Part shown: one piece after another, positions 44,405-53,462 of the stretch
Layout: each line of letters opens with the position of its first letter
How positions within the stretch are numbered: position 1 is the first letter of the stretch
Origin: Terrimonas sp.
Lineage (GTDB): Bacteria; Bacteroidota; Bacteroidia; Chitinophagales; Chitinophagaceae
NCBI RefSeq assembly: GCF_003075435.1
Contig: NZ_QCZJ01000001.1
Span: 558,001 to 622,000, forward strand
DNA length: 64,000 nucleotides
Direction: 5' to 3'
Program-made: the position numbers and the translations under genes
The notes under the pieces: generated by a model
Seen by the model: the letters and a program-made list of their open reading frames with translations, nothing else
The model's database searches: none
Told to the model about the DNA's origin: nothing

Positions 44405-47194
44405 TTATATAGAAAACGCGGTTTCGATAATTTCACTCTGTTCCTGAGCATGTATTTTAGCAAAGCCAGATGCCGGGGCAGCGCTGCTTTCTCTGCTGAT
44501 CACCCCATAATTTATCTCAGGCAGTCCTAATTGTCTTAAACCACCATTCAGGTTCATTTGTAAAAAGGACGCGGCACCCATGTTTAAGGGCTCTTCCTGC
44601 ACCCAATACCATATTGCCTTACCATATTTACTGTATAAAGCAGATAAAGGTTTGTATGGAAGCGGATATAATTGTTCTACACGCACCAGGGCCACATCCT
44701 TACGGTTGTCTTTCTGCTGCTTTTCTGCCAGATCAAAATAAATTTTTCCTGAACAGAAGAGCACTTTTTTTACATCAGCAGGATTAGCCACAAATGCATC
44801 ATCAACCACTTCCCTGAACCTGCCGGAGGTGAATTCTTCGGCAGGCGAATAACTACCCGAATGACGAAGATTTGCTTTTGGTGAAAAATTGATCAGTGGC
44901 TTCCTGAATGGCCATGCCAGTTGCCTGCGCAATGCATGGAAAAAGTTAGACGCCGTGGTAATATTGGTAACTACCGCGTTCAGCTCAGCGCACATTTGAA
45001 GAAAGCGTTCCATTCTGCCGGAACTGTGTTCAGGCCCCTGCCCTTCATACCCGTGCGGCAATAACATGACCAACCCGTTCATCCTGTTCCATTTTTCCTC
45101 GCCAGCCATAATAAACTGGTCAATCATAGGCTGGGCAACATTACAAAAATCTCCAAACTGCGCCTCCCAGACTACCAGTGCATTAGGATTGGCAAGACCA
45201 AATCCATATTCAAAACCAAGCACGCCATATTCGCTCAAAAATGAATTGAATATCCTGTATCTGCCGGTTGCACCGGGAATACGGCTCAACCTGTTGTATG
45301 GCTCATCTGTATTCTCATCACGAAGCACGGCATGACGATGGGAGAAAGTTCCCCTGCACACATCCTGCCCGCTCATACGCACATCTTTGCCATCCAGCAA
45401 TATACTGCCATACGCTATCAATTCACCGGTAGCCCAATCCAGCTTATTTTCTGTTTCAAATAATTTAACCTTATCCTGGATGATTTTTTCAACCTTACGA
45501 AGCGGCGTAAATTTTTCCGGCCACTTCATCATGGCGTCAAATATATCTTTAAAATTTTCTTTGCTGATACCGGTTTCAGGAGATTGATCAAAGTCTGCAT
45601 CGGTAGCCTTGCGCAATTGCTTCCACCATTGATCCGGCTGCGTATAGGTATAAGGCAAGGGATTTTGCTTTACCTCATCTAACCTGTCCTGCAGATCATC
45701 CCAAAACTTTTTTTCCATTTGCTTGGCCAGGCTTTGTGCTTCCGGCTCGCCATGTTCAAGTAAATACTTCACATATACTTCCCTCGGGTTAGGATGCTTA
45801 TCAATAAGCGCGTATAAAGTAGGTTGGGTAAACTTAGGATCATCGCCTTCATTATGACCATGCTTCCTGTAGCACACCATATCAATAAAAACATCTGACT
45901 GAAACTCCTTGCGGTAGCGTGCTGCAATTTCAGCACATTTAACTACAGACTCAGGATCATCGCCATTTACATGCATAACCGGCGCCTGCACCATTGCTGC
46001 CAGCGAAGTACAATAATCCGAACTTCTTGCATCATCAAAATCAGTAGTAAAACCAATCTGGTTATTGATCACAAAATGTATTGTTCCGCCGGTATAATAA
46101 CCACCCAGTTTACACATCTGCAGCACTTCATACACAATACCCTGGCCTGCTATGGATGCATCACCATGTATCAGTATCGGTAATACTTTCTCATAATTGG
46201 CCTCGTGCAACACGTTTGCCCTGCCTCGTGCAAAACCTACTACCACGGGATCTACCGCTTCAAGATGCGAGGGGTTAGGCATTAGTTTCAGGAACATGGG
46301 TTTGCCCGAAGGTGTTTGCACTTCGCTGCCGAAACCAAGATGATATTTAACATCGCCGCTGCCCATCGTCTGATCAACCTTGCCGGTACCTTCAAACTCG
46401 CTGAATATCTGGTTATAGGTTTTTCCCATAATATTTGCCAGTATATTCAGCCTTCCGCGGTGGGCCATTCCTATCACCACTTCCTGTACATCAAATTCGG
46501 CTGCTTTGTTTATAATGGCATCCAGGGCTGCAATGGTGGTTTCACCACCTTCAAGCGAAAATCTTTTTTGACCAATGTATTTTGTGTGAAGGAATTTTTC
46601 AAACATTACGCCCTGGTTAAGCTTTTCGAGTATTCGCTCTTTTTGTTTAAGCTCAAGCGGCCTTGTAAAGTTCTTTTCCATTTCAGTAGTCAGCCAGTCT
46701 ACTTTTTTCTGATCACTGATATATTTAAATTCAATACCTACCTTACCCGCATAACATGCTTTTAAATGGGCAAGGATTTTCCTTAAAGTAGTGGTTCCTA
46801 AGCCGATAAGATTACCGGCAAAGAAATTTTTATCCATATCATCTTCGGTAAATCCGAAAAAGGCCAAATTGAGGTTTGCGCCCCTGTCTTTGCGTACCCT
46901 GATGGGGTTGGTATCTGCTATAAGATGACCTTTATTCCTGTATCCCAGGATAAGCCTGTAAGCACCCAGTTCCTTTTTCCAGTCTACCCCATCGGTAGTG
47001 GTATAAGTGGCGCCGGCGGCAGTTTTAGCAGATGAACCGTTTACAGCAGGTTTTACATTAGCAACGGCAAAATCAAAACCTTCAAAAAATTTTTTAAAGT
47101 CGGGATCTACACTATCCGGGTTTTTCACAAAATCTTTATACATGTTTTCTATGTATGCCGGATCTGAGTTGGTTATATACGAAAAATCCTTCAT
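44405..47194 (-). CDS. sucA: 2-oxoglutarate dehydrogenase E1
   Basis: 929 residues, started at ATG 47194 because the likely promoter lies between 47194 and 47221. The thiamine diphosphate domain shows VIGMAHRGRLNIL, IHGDASIAGQGIVYE and HGHNEGDDPKFTQP; the pyrimidine domain shows ENTDEPYNRLS and VWEAQFGDF; the C-terminal part contains VRVEQLYPLPYKPL and WVQEEP. The N-terminus NSDPAYIENMYKDFVKNPDSV is the E2-interaction segment. It decarboxylates 2-oxoglutarate with ThDP. It heads the sucA-sucB operon. Confidence 0.96.
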   Translation of the reverse strand: MKDFSYITNSDPAYIENMYKDFVKNPDSVDPDFKKFFEGFDFAVANVKPAVNGSSAKTAAGATYTTTDGVDWKKELGAYRLILGYRNKGHLIADTNPIRVRKDRGANLNLAFFGFTEDDMDKNFFAGNLIGLGTTTLRKILAHLKACYAGKVGIEFKYISDQKKVDWLTTEMEKNFTRPLELKQKERILEKLNQGVMFEKFLHTKYIGQKRFSLEGGETTIAALDAIINKAAEFDVQEVVIGMAHRGRLNILANIMGKTYNQIFSEFEGTGKVDQTMGSGDVKYHLGFGSEVQTPSGKPMFLKLMPNPSHLEAVDPVVVGFARGRANVLHEANYEKVLPILIHGDASIAGQGIVYEVLQMCKLGGYYTGGTIHFVINNQIGFTTDFDDARSSDYCTSLAAMVQAPVMHVNGDDPESVVKCAEIAARYRKEFQSDVFIDMVCYRKHGHNEGDDPKFTQPTLYALIDKHPNPREVYVKYLLEHGEPEAQSLAKQMEKKFWDDLQDRLDEVKQNPLPYTYTQPDQWWKQLRKATDADFDQSPETGISKENFKDIFDAMMKWPEKFTPLRKVEKIIQDKVKLFETENKLDWATGELIAYGSILLDGKDVRMSGQDVCRGTFSHRHAVLRDENTDEPYNRLSRIPGATGRYRIFNSFLSEYGVLGFEYGFGLANPNALVVWEAQFGDFCNVAQPMIDQFIMAGEEKWNRMNGLVMLLPHGYEGQGPEHSSGRMERFLQMCAELNAVVTNITTASNFFHALRRQLAWPFRKPLINFSPKANLRHSGSYSPAEEFTSGRFREVVDDAFVANPADVKKVLFCSGKIYFDLAEKQQKDNRKDVALVRVEQLYPLPYKPLSALYSKYGKAIWYWVQEEPLNMGAASFLQMNLNGGLRQLGLPEINYGVISRESSAAPASGFAKIHAQEQSEIIETAFSI

Positions 47195-47218
47195 TGGGCT
47201 AACTTTTGAAAAGAGGCA

Positions 47219-47226
47219 CAAACCTA
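47219..47226 (-). promoter_or_regulatory. Putative -7 box of sucA
   Basis: On the minus strand TAGGTTTG matches TANNTTTG exactly and lies about 25 bases before ATG 47194. No convincing TTTG was found at the -33 distance. Confidence 0.45.
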
Positions 47227-47401
47227 CGAGATTTTGACGAAATGGCTTGTAAAACAGCCATCAAAAGCAGGCAGTTATGCATTATTTTTAAAAATTTAAA
47301 ACATTGTTATAACGATCGCTTTTCTCAATAATTTTCAGGCGGGTATAAAAACTGCAGAATAACAGTAATAATGGTGTTTTGCAGTATTTTGTTTTATAAA
47401 A

Positions 47402-47433
47402 TTTGGAATATATTGTTTCTCCACTTACCTTTG
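47402..47433 (+). promoter_or_regulatory. Bacteroidota promoter of rpsT
   Basis: TTTG (47402-47405) and TACCTTTG (47426-47433) with 20 bases between them match the Bacteroidota primary sigma consensus, 19 bases before the rpsT ATG. This is the clearest promoter in the window. Confidence 0.8.
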
Positions 47434-47452
47434 CCGTCCTAAAAAAATAAGT

Positions 47453-47707
47453 ATGGCTAATCATAAAGCTACGAAAAAGGATGTGCGCCAGGCGGCAAAA
47501 CGCAGAGACAGGAACCGTTATTACGGTAAAACTACCCGTAATGCCATCCGTGATCTGAAGGCTATAACCGAAAAAAGCGGAGCGACAAAAGAACTTCCTT
47601 CTGTAGCAAGCATGATTGACAAGCTGGCAAAGCGTGGCGTTATTCATAAGAATAAAGCAGCTAATATTAAGAGCAAGCTTGCTAAAAAAGTGAACACACT
47701 TGCATAA
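47453..47707 (+). CDS. rpsT: Small-subunit ribosomal protein S20
   Basis: 84 residues, very basic, with the three-helix S20 pattern: MANHKATKKDVRQAAKRRDRN, KTTRNAIRDLKAITEKSG, and the C-terminal HKNKAANIKSKLAKKVNTL. Length and order fit the family fully. It binds 16S rRNA early in 30S assembly. It is transcribed alone from a strong promoter and closed by a terminator, and is divergent from sucA. Confidence 0.96.
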   Translation: MANHKATKKDVRQAAKRRDRNRYYGKTTRNAIRDLKAITEKSGATKELPSVASMIDKLAKRGVIHKNKAANIKSKLAKKVNTLA

Positions 47708-47729
47708 ATAATCATAAAAAAGTATTGCA

Positions 47730-47761
47730 ATGCATTCCTATGACCGGAATGCATTTTTTTT
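47730..47761 (+). terminator. Terminator after rpsT
   Basis: ATGCATTCC (47730-47738) pairs perfectly with GGAATGCAT (47746-47754) around TATGACC, followed by T7. A strong rho-independent terminator. Confidence 0.9.
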
Positions 47762-47793
47762 GCCCATACCTTTCGTTTTAAATCAATCTGCCA

Positions 47794-48900
47794 ATGCTGA
47801 AAATCAAACGGGCATGCTTATCATGCTTTTTTTTATCCGGAATGCTTACAGTTTCAGGACAGGATATTTTCAAAGGCTATGAAAATCTTTTTACTGAGCC
47901 AACGCAATACACCGTATTCCATACTACCGATGCCATAACCATTGATGGCAGAGCCAGTGAGAAAACCTGGGAGGCAATACCATGGACTGCTGATTTTGTT
48001 GATATTGAGGGATCCCGGAAACCGCTGCCTGCATTACAAACCCGCATGAAGATGTTGCGTGATGAAAATAACCTGTACATTTTTGCTGAGCTTGAGGAAC
48101 CGCATGTATGGGCCACGCTTACAAAACACGATGCGGTCATTTTTCATGATAATGACTTTGAATTATTTATAGATCCGGACGGAGATACGCATAATTATTT
48201 TGAAATAGAGATCAATGCGCTTAATACCATATTTGATTTGTTTTTATCAAAGCCTTACAGAAACGGCGGTGCATTACTTACTACCTGGAATACCGAAAAT
48301 TTAAAAACCGCTGTTCAGATTAACGGTACATTGAATAACCCGGCTGATACGGACAAGGGCTGGACAATTGAAATGGCAATTCCGTTTGCCGCTTTACGCA
48401 TTGGTTCACATTTTCATACAGCTCCACCTGCCAATACTTTATGGCGCGTAAATTTTTCAAGAGTGCAGTGGGATACGGAAATTGTGAATGGAAAATATAA
48501 AAAGAAAACAAATGCTTCCGGCAAACCATTGCCTGAACATAACTGGGTTTGGTCGCCGCAGGGGCTTATCAATATGCATTACCCTGAAAGATGGGGTTAT
48601 ATAAGATTTGCCGGGAAAGATGAAAAGCCGGGAAATGTTCTTTTCTTTTTACCGGAAGAAGAAACCATGAAAAAATATTTATGGTTGTTGTATTATAAGC
48701 AAAAAGAATATCAACGCAGCAATAAGGCCTATGCAAAAACGCTATCGGCACTAAATATTCCGGCGCTTATTACTACCAGGGCAGAAAATAAATATATCTT
48801 TAAGCTGGAAGCCAATACTACACAATTTACAGGCACAATTATTCACAACGATAAAGGAAGCTGGGCAATAGATCATAATGGTAAAATCATAAAAAAATGA
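47794..48900 (+). CDS. Secreted CBM9-like carbohydrate-binding protein
   Basis: 368 residues with a signal peptide (FFLSGMLTVSG). A CBM9/CBM-like domain spans about residues 45-230: ITIDGRASEKTWEAIPWTADFVD, RMKMLRDENNLYIFAELEEPHVWA, NDFELFIDPDGDTHNYFEIEINALNTIFD, and GWTIEMAIPFAAL. These are the diagnostic calcium-/ligand-binding strands of the family. The C-terminal 130 residues are a separate unassigned domain. Its ATGA overlaps the start of the next gene, so both are made together. It probably holds a polysaccharide for the partner enzyme. Confidence 0.88.
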   Translation: MLKIKRACLSCFFLSGMLTVSGQDIFKGYENLFTEPTQYTVFHTTDAITIDGRASEKTWEAIPWTADFVDIEGSRKPLPALQTRMKMLRDENNLYIFAELEEPHVWATLTKHDAVIFHDNDFELFIDPDGDTHNYFEIEINALNTIFDLFLSKPYRNGGALLTTWNTENLKTAVQINGTLNNPADTDKGWTIEMAIPFAALRIGSHFHTAPPANTLWRVNFSRVQWDTEIVNGKYKKKTNASGKPLPEHNWVWSPQGLINMHYPERWGYIRFAGKDEKPGNVLFFLPEEETMKKYLWLLYYKQKEYQRSNKAYAKTLSALNIPALITTRAENKYIFKLEANTTQFTGTIIHNDKGSWAIDHNGKIIKK

Positions 48901-49976
48901 ATAAACGGAATTTTATAAAAACATCTTTGCTTGCAGGCGCTTCAACACTTGCCTCTCCACTGGTTTCTAAAAGCAGTCCATCTTCCGTAAACTATAAAAA
49001 GAATAAAATAAAACATTGGGTGTGGATCAACCCCAATCCTAACGACCAGGAAGAAACATTGCAACAATTATACAGCGCTTATTATGACGCAGGCATCAAA
49101 GGCATTTTTTTTGAAGCAGACAGTGAAAAACATTACCGCATCGCTAAAAGCAAAAAGCTTGAAGCGCATCGCTGGATGTGGACAATGAACAGGGGAGAAA
49201 AAGAACTGCTCGCTGCGCATCCTGAATGGTATGCCAAAAACAGGAAAGGTGAATCATCCGCGGATAAACCTCCGTATGTTGGCTACTATCGCTGGCTTTG
49301 TCCTTCCAGGGAAGAGGTAAGGAATTATATTGACGCACAGGTAAAAGAAATTTTACAGAAGGATTATGTTGATGGTATTCACCTGGATTATGTTCGTTAT
49401 TGCGACGTAATTCTTCCTATAAATCTCTGGAAGAATTATAATATTGAACAAACCAAAGAATTGCCTGAATACGATTTTTGCTATTGCGATGTTTGTATAG
49501 AAAAATTCAAAGCGTTAAAAGGTTTTGATCTTCGCCAGCTGCAATATCCCGAACAAAACCTTTCATGGAGAAAATTCAGGTATGATAATATAACTGCAGT
49601 AGTAAACCGGCTGTCAGATACAGCACATCAATTTAAAAAGAAAATTACCGCCGCAGTTTTTCCAACACCGGAAATAGCAAAACGCAATGTGCGGCAGGAT
49701 TGGGTAAACTGGGATCTTGATGGCGTATGTCCAATGATATATCATGGCTTTTACAAAGAAGACGTGAGCTGGATAGGTGATGCGGTAGCAGAAGGCGTTA
49801 AAGCACTTCATGGCAGTTTTCCTTTATATGCAGGTATATTTATTCCTGATTTTAACAACGATGAAGAAATAGCCGGTGGTATACAATACGCATTACAGAA
49901 CGGAGCAGCCGGTGTTTCCTTCTTTGGAAAAGTTGATGACCGTATATTGAATATATTAAGATCAGTAAAGGCATAA
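48897..49976 (+). CDS. GH10-like / DUF4015-type glycoside hydrolase family protein
   Basis: 359 residues with an export signal resembling a Tat leader (MNKRNFIKTSLLAGASTLAS). The TIM-barrel opening HWVWINPNPNDQEETLQQLYSAYYDAGIKGIFFEADSE, the YVDGIHLDYVRYCD acidic strand (D-Y-V-R-Y) and the PMIYHGFYKED strand match the family 10-like/UPF putative glycosyl hydrolases. The acidic DGIHLDYVRY is the usual catalytic-site region. It follows the CBM9 gene with a four-base overlap, suggesting a binding protein plus enzyme pair. Substrate unknown. Confidence 0.75.
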   Translation: MNKRNFIKTSLLAGASTLASPLVSKSSPSSVNYKKNKIKHWVWINPNPNDQEETLQQLYSAYYDAGIKGIFFEADSEKHYRIAKSKKLEAHRWMWTMNRGEKELLAAHPEWYAKNRKGESSADKPPYVGYYRWLCPSREEVRNYIDAQVKEILQKDYVDGIHLDYVRYCDVILPINLWKNYNIEQTKELPEYDFCYCDVCIEKFKALKGFDLRQLQYPEQNLSWRKFRYDNITAVVNRLSDTAHQFKKKITAAVFPTPEIAKRNVRQDWVNWDLDGVCPMIYHGFYKEDVSWIGDAVAEGVKALHGSFPLYAGIFIPDFNNDEEIAGGIQYALQNGAAGVSFFGKVDDRILNILRSVKA

Positions 49977-49983
49977 ACATAAA

Positions 49984-50005
49984 AGGGTGGCATCTTCACC
50001 ACCCT
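49984..50005. terminator. Hairpin between convergent genes
   Basis: AGGGTGG (49984-49990) pairs with CCACCCT (49999-50005) around an eight-base loop. It could end the GH10-like gene on the plus strand and the lipoprotein gene on the minus strand; there is no long T-tract. Confidence 0.5.
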
Positions 50006-50045
50006 CCTGCTGTTGTTACCATACACCTCCTTATACCAATATATT

Positions 50046-50942
50046 TTAAGGGGTTGGCGCCGGTGGCGCATCTTTTACTGCTACAGGCCAAACTTTTGGA
50101 GCAGGAAAGCTCACGCCTTTATTATTTCCACGTTCCATTTCGTCATCACCAAAATAATATAGTGGCCAACCTTTGTAAGTAAGTTGCTTTTTACCGAATA
50201 CAGTGATAGCACCAAATAATGTTTTATCTAAAGTTGAGGGAACAACAACCTTGTCAGTTTCATAAATCGGCCAGACAGCATTATTAGAAAAATCAGGGTT
50301 GGTGAATTTGTTGAGGTTGGCGCTGTCTTTTGCAAAAGTGTATAATGTTATGCCCATAGCATCAGAAAAATATAAAGTCTTTCCTTCTCCTTCTGTATAA
50401 TCACTTTTATATTTTTTTCCGTCATGCCCTACAAGCTGTGCATTCACAAGCATAATAGAATAATCGGGTTTTGCAACATACCAAACATTATTAAAGCCTT
50501 CTCCTTTTATTTCACCCGGGCTTTCTCTTATGTTAGCGCCACTAACAAGCGGCGCATAGTAATATAATGGCCAGGATTTGTACGTTGTTTGTTTGCCGCC
50601 GGATGAAGTTGTAATCTCAGCAAAATCTGCTATATCAAGCCCTTCACCCAGGCTCTCCTGCGTTATATCTCCTGCATAATATACAGGCCACAATGCAGCG
50701 CAACCGCCCGAACAATTGTTTTGCCCATTATAGTCATTTGAAAAATAATACAACGTATTACCTAAGGTGTCTGTAAGATATGAACCAAGATCAGTGGTGG
50801 ATGCAAGTAAAATTGCCGGTTTCTTTTCCGGCGTTTCAGGCTCACTGTCTTTAGCACAAGCCATAAACAAAACACTTAACAAAACAATATTATAAAGCGC
50901 TTTTGTATACAATGGCCGATATTGCATTTGTGAATAAAACAT
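50046..50942 (-). CDS. COG4315-type lipoprotein with repeated W-P-x-Y motif
   Basis: 298 residues. Signal and lipobox in NIVLLSVLFMACAKD. The mature protein contains two similar halves with DTLGNTLYYFSNDYNG, CSGGCAALWPVYYAG and YKSWPLYYY in the first, and DAMGITLYTFAKDS, NAVWPIYETD and YKGWPLYYFGDD in the second. These repeats (YxFxxD, WPx, xGWPLYYF) are typical of the predicted lipoproteins of COG4315, of unknown function, often with redox or environmental roles. The C-C pair in NNCSGGCAALWP is conserved in the family. Confidence 0.8.
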   Translation of the reverse strand: MFYSQMQYRPLYTKALYNIVLLSVLFMACAKDSEPETPEKKPAILLASTTDLGSYLTDTLGNTLYYFSNDYNGQNNCSGGCAALWPVYYAGDITQESLGEGLDIADFAEITTSSGGKQTTYKSWPLYYYAPLVSGANIRESPGEIKGEGFNNVWYVAKPDYSIMLVNAQLVGHDGKKYKSDYTEGEGKTLYFSDAMGITLYTFAKDSANLNKFTNPDFSNNAVWPIYETDKVVVPSTLDKTLFGAITVFGKKQLTYKGWPLYYFGDDEMERGNNKGVSFPAPKVWPVAVKDAPPAPTP

Positions 50943-51866
50943 ACAATAGAGGTTTTAAATGAATGTATAAGCAATACCAGTAAACAGCGCTGTGGTGGTA
51001 ATTAATAATACTATAATCCGTGGTATACTCTTCGTAAATACAAAAGGAAAGGTTGCGCTGTTTAAAAATCTATTTGGCAGTAGTACCATCGCCCGGCATA
51101 GCCCTCACTCGCGTTAGTGCGTTTATACTACAGTCTCCGTGTTGGCTCAGTTATAATGACATCATTACGTATGAATTGAAATCAGGTTTCCTGCGTTGCC
51201 CCGTGTGTATAATGATTTAGCATTACAACAAATACTTTTTATAGAATAGCACACGGAATACACTGATAGTACTGATAAACACCGATACATTCCGTAAATA
51301 TCCGCCATATCCGTTTTATCTGTGTTCCATTCTGCGTATTGGGCATGCCCGAAGTTATTTTTAAATAACCCCTGATATATTTCCTGCCACGAATTCCGGT
51401 GTTCGCATCGGCGAAACAGGATTTGCTACACAAAGAGCCACAAAGCATGCACAAAGTTACACAGAGCGATTTATTATTCTTTGTGGCTCTTTGTGTAGCC
51501 TTCGTGTACCTCCGTGAAATAACCAGTGAATAATGCAACCGGTAAACCGGGAACTTATAAGCTGTAACCGGGCATCCTGCCGCATAGCGGCCAACTGTTT
51601 GTAGAAAGAAAGCAAATGTCGTCCTTATATTTTTCCTGAATCAGGTTTGGTAGCCGAAATGATGCGTACCCTGAAAACGTCATCCTGATCCCGGCTGCAC
51701 ATTATATCAAATTAAAATGAATATAGCTAAGAGGAACTTTTTTCATCGAACGTACATCTGTCAGGTTATAGTACAAATGTTGAGCGGTAGTACAAAAACA
51801 TGGCAAATTCACCTTTGGTGAGCATTGGTTGATATTGATTTAATAATTTACCCCTAACTTAACGCT
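50943..51866. repeat. Repeat-rich 924-base spacer
   Basis: Contains a GTGTTGGCTC fragment near 51140, a perfect 20-base inverted repeat at 51426-51498, and between about 51690 and 51775 a degenerate copy of the CCCGCC/AACTTTTCTCAC-type repeat (CCCGGCTGCACATTATATCA ... GAGGAACTTTTTTCATCGAA). No gene was accepted in this stretch; a 99-codon minus-strand frame is repeat-derived. Confidence 0.6.
51426..51498. repeat. Perfect 20-bp inverted repeat (CACAAAGAGCCACAAAG type)
   Basis: CTACACAAAGAGCCACAAAG (51426-51445) and its exact reverse complement CTTTGTGGCTCTTTGTGTAG (51479-51498) flank a 33-base loop containing a second ACAAAGTTACACAGAG motif. This wording recurs in many bacterial dispersed repeats. 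Confidence 0.8.
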
Positions 51867-52790
51867 ATGAAGCCACTATCAACAGAAATGCGGATGCGAT
51901 ACATACTTATGCTTGCAGGAATAATATTTTTTTACGCAGGGAATGCACAGGATACAACAGACTGTTATTTTGATCAACAGCTTGCGCTTACCAATAAAAA
52001 AAATGCTGCTTACGAAGGTAAAATGGTTAACACATCAAAAGGCTGGGAAGTATTTGTATTTTACCCCGGCAAGCAGCTATTGATTCATGGCTATTTTAAA
52101 GATAAAAGGTTAAGCGAGAGAGAAGGAGCATACAACATATTTTTTGAGAACGGCAAGCCCAGCCTGAATACTTTTTTCAAAAATAATATGTTAGAAGGGC
52201 AATTACTAAAGTGGCACAACAATGGGCAGGTAAGCGACTCCGGCACAATGAAACAAAACCTGAAAACAGGTTTATGGAAAACATGGTATGCAAGTGGTCA
52301 GGCAGAATCTGAAGGCTGGTTTGCAGATGGCGTGCCGGATAGTGTATGGAACTGGTATCACGAAAACGGGCAGCCTGCAACTATTGAGCTTTACAGGAAA
52401 AATAAATTGGCTGATCTTACCTGCTTTGATACATCCGGCAATAAAACAGGCAGCAATTGCAGGATAGACGGAGCGCCATGCCCGGAAAACGCTTTGAGCT
52501 TCGATCAGTTCATCAGGGATAATTTGTTATACCCGGAAAAAGCAGCGAGAAAAAGAATTGAAGGTGATGTATCATTCGAATTTATTATAACCAAAGAAGG
52601 TAAGCTTACCCGCATAAACTTCACCAATGTTGCCAATGAGTTACTACAGGAAGAAGTGGTTCGGTTGCTGAAATCGGTTCCCCAATGGGACCCTGCTGTT
52701 TCTCACAACAGGAAGGTTGATTACCTGTATAGCTATACTGTGCCGTTCTATTTGGGTGGAGGCGGAAGCGATAATTTTGATATCGAATAA
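51867..52790 (+). CDS. MORN-like repeat protein with TonB C-terminal domain
   Basis: 307 residues. A signal peptide follows a possible short leader (RYILMLAGIIFFYAGNAQ; ATG 51894 would start directly there). Residues about 85-200 carry MORN-like/YwqK-type repeats: EGQLLKWHNNGQVSDSGTMK, TGLWKTWYASGQAESEGWF and NWYHENGQPATIELY. Residues about 215-300 match the TonB/energy-transducer C-terminal fold (LLYPEKAARKRIEGDVSFEFIITKEGKLTRI). Such proteins sit in the periplasm. No ExbBD-type partner is nearby. Confidence 0.8.
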   Translation: MKPLSTEMRMRYILMLAGIIFFYAGNAQDTTDCYFDQQLALTNKKNAAYEGKMVNTSKGWEVFVFYPGKQLLIHGYFKDKRLSEREGAYNIFFENGKPSLNTFFKNNMLEGQLLKWHNNGQVSDSGTMKQNLKTGLWKTWYASGQAESEGWFADGVPDSVWNWYHENGQPATIELYRKNKLADLTCFDTSGNKTGSNCRIDGAPCPENALSFDQFIRDNLLYPEKAARKRIEGDVSFEFIITKEGKLTRINFTNVANELLQEEVVRLLKSVPQWDPAVSHNRKVDYLYSYTVPFYLGGGGSDNFDIE

Positions 52791-52811
52791 CGAATTTGTT
52801 TTCTATAATGG

Positions 52812-53462
52812 CTATTCTACAATCCCATTTTTCAATGCAAACATAACCAAGCCTGCAGTATTTTTTACTCCTACTTTTTCAATTAATCGCTGTCGGATGC
52901 CCTCAACAGAACGAGGACTCAAAAAAAGATCTTTGGCTATTTCGCCTGCTGTTTTTTCCTGACAGATAAGATGAAGCACTTCCAGCTCCCGCTCAGTAAA
53001 TTCCACATCCTGGTTAAATGATGGCCTTACGTTTGATTTCATCACCAGCTTTTTAAGTAAAGCTTTATTAACCAAATCATTAAAATAATAACCATTTTCA
53101 TGAACCGCATAAATCGACTTTCTGATTTCTTCGGCATGGGCGTTTTTGAGCAGATAACCGTTGGCTCCAATTTCCATAAGATGAATGATAAATTTATCAT
53201 CATCATACATCGTAACAATAAGTATTTTTATATTACTATATCTTTTCTTTATTTCTTTAGTTGCTTCCATGCCATCCATACCAGGCATTTTTAAATCCAT
53301 TAAAACAACATCAGGTAACGAAGATGGAATGCCTTCCAACAGTTCATCACCGGTGTCGGCTTCTAAAACTACCTCAAGGTTGTCATCAGAAGCAAGCCCT
53401 ACTTTTAAACCGTCTCTGTAAATTTTATAGTCATCAGCAATAGCTACTTTAATTTTTTTCAT
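52812..53462 (-). CDS. NarL/LuxR-family response regulator
   Basis: 216 residues. Receiver domain with acidic pocket D10/D11 (IADD), phosphoacceptor D56 in VVLMDLKMPGMDGMEATKEI, and T/K positions in IVTMYDDDKF and LLKNAHAEEI. The C-terminal LuxR-type helix-turn-helix shows FTERELEVLHLICQEKTAGEIAKDLFLSPRSVEGIRQRL. It would bind promoter DNA when phosphorylated by the neighbouring kinase. Its start overlaps the kinase gene by 14 bases, and it is the last gene of a four-gene minus-strand operon. Confidence 0.94.
   Translation of the reverse strand: MKKIKVAIADDYKIYRDGLKVGLASDDNLEVVLEADTGDELLEGIPSSLPDVVLMDLKMPGMDGMEATKEIKKRYSNIKILIVTMYDDDKFIIHLMEIGANGYLLKNAHAEEIRKSIYAVHENGYYFNDLVNKALLKKLVMKSNVRPSFNQDVEFTERELEVLHLICQEKTAGEIAKDLFLSPRSVEGIRQRLIEKVGVKNTAGLVMFALKNGIVE

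Noticed and set aside
51239-51538. 99-codon minus-strand frame in the repeat-rich spacer
   Set aside because: Built from the CACAAAGAGCC inverted repeat and surrounding low-information sequence.
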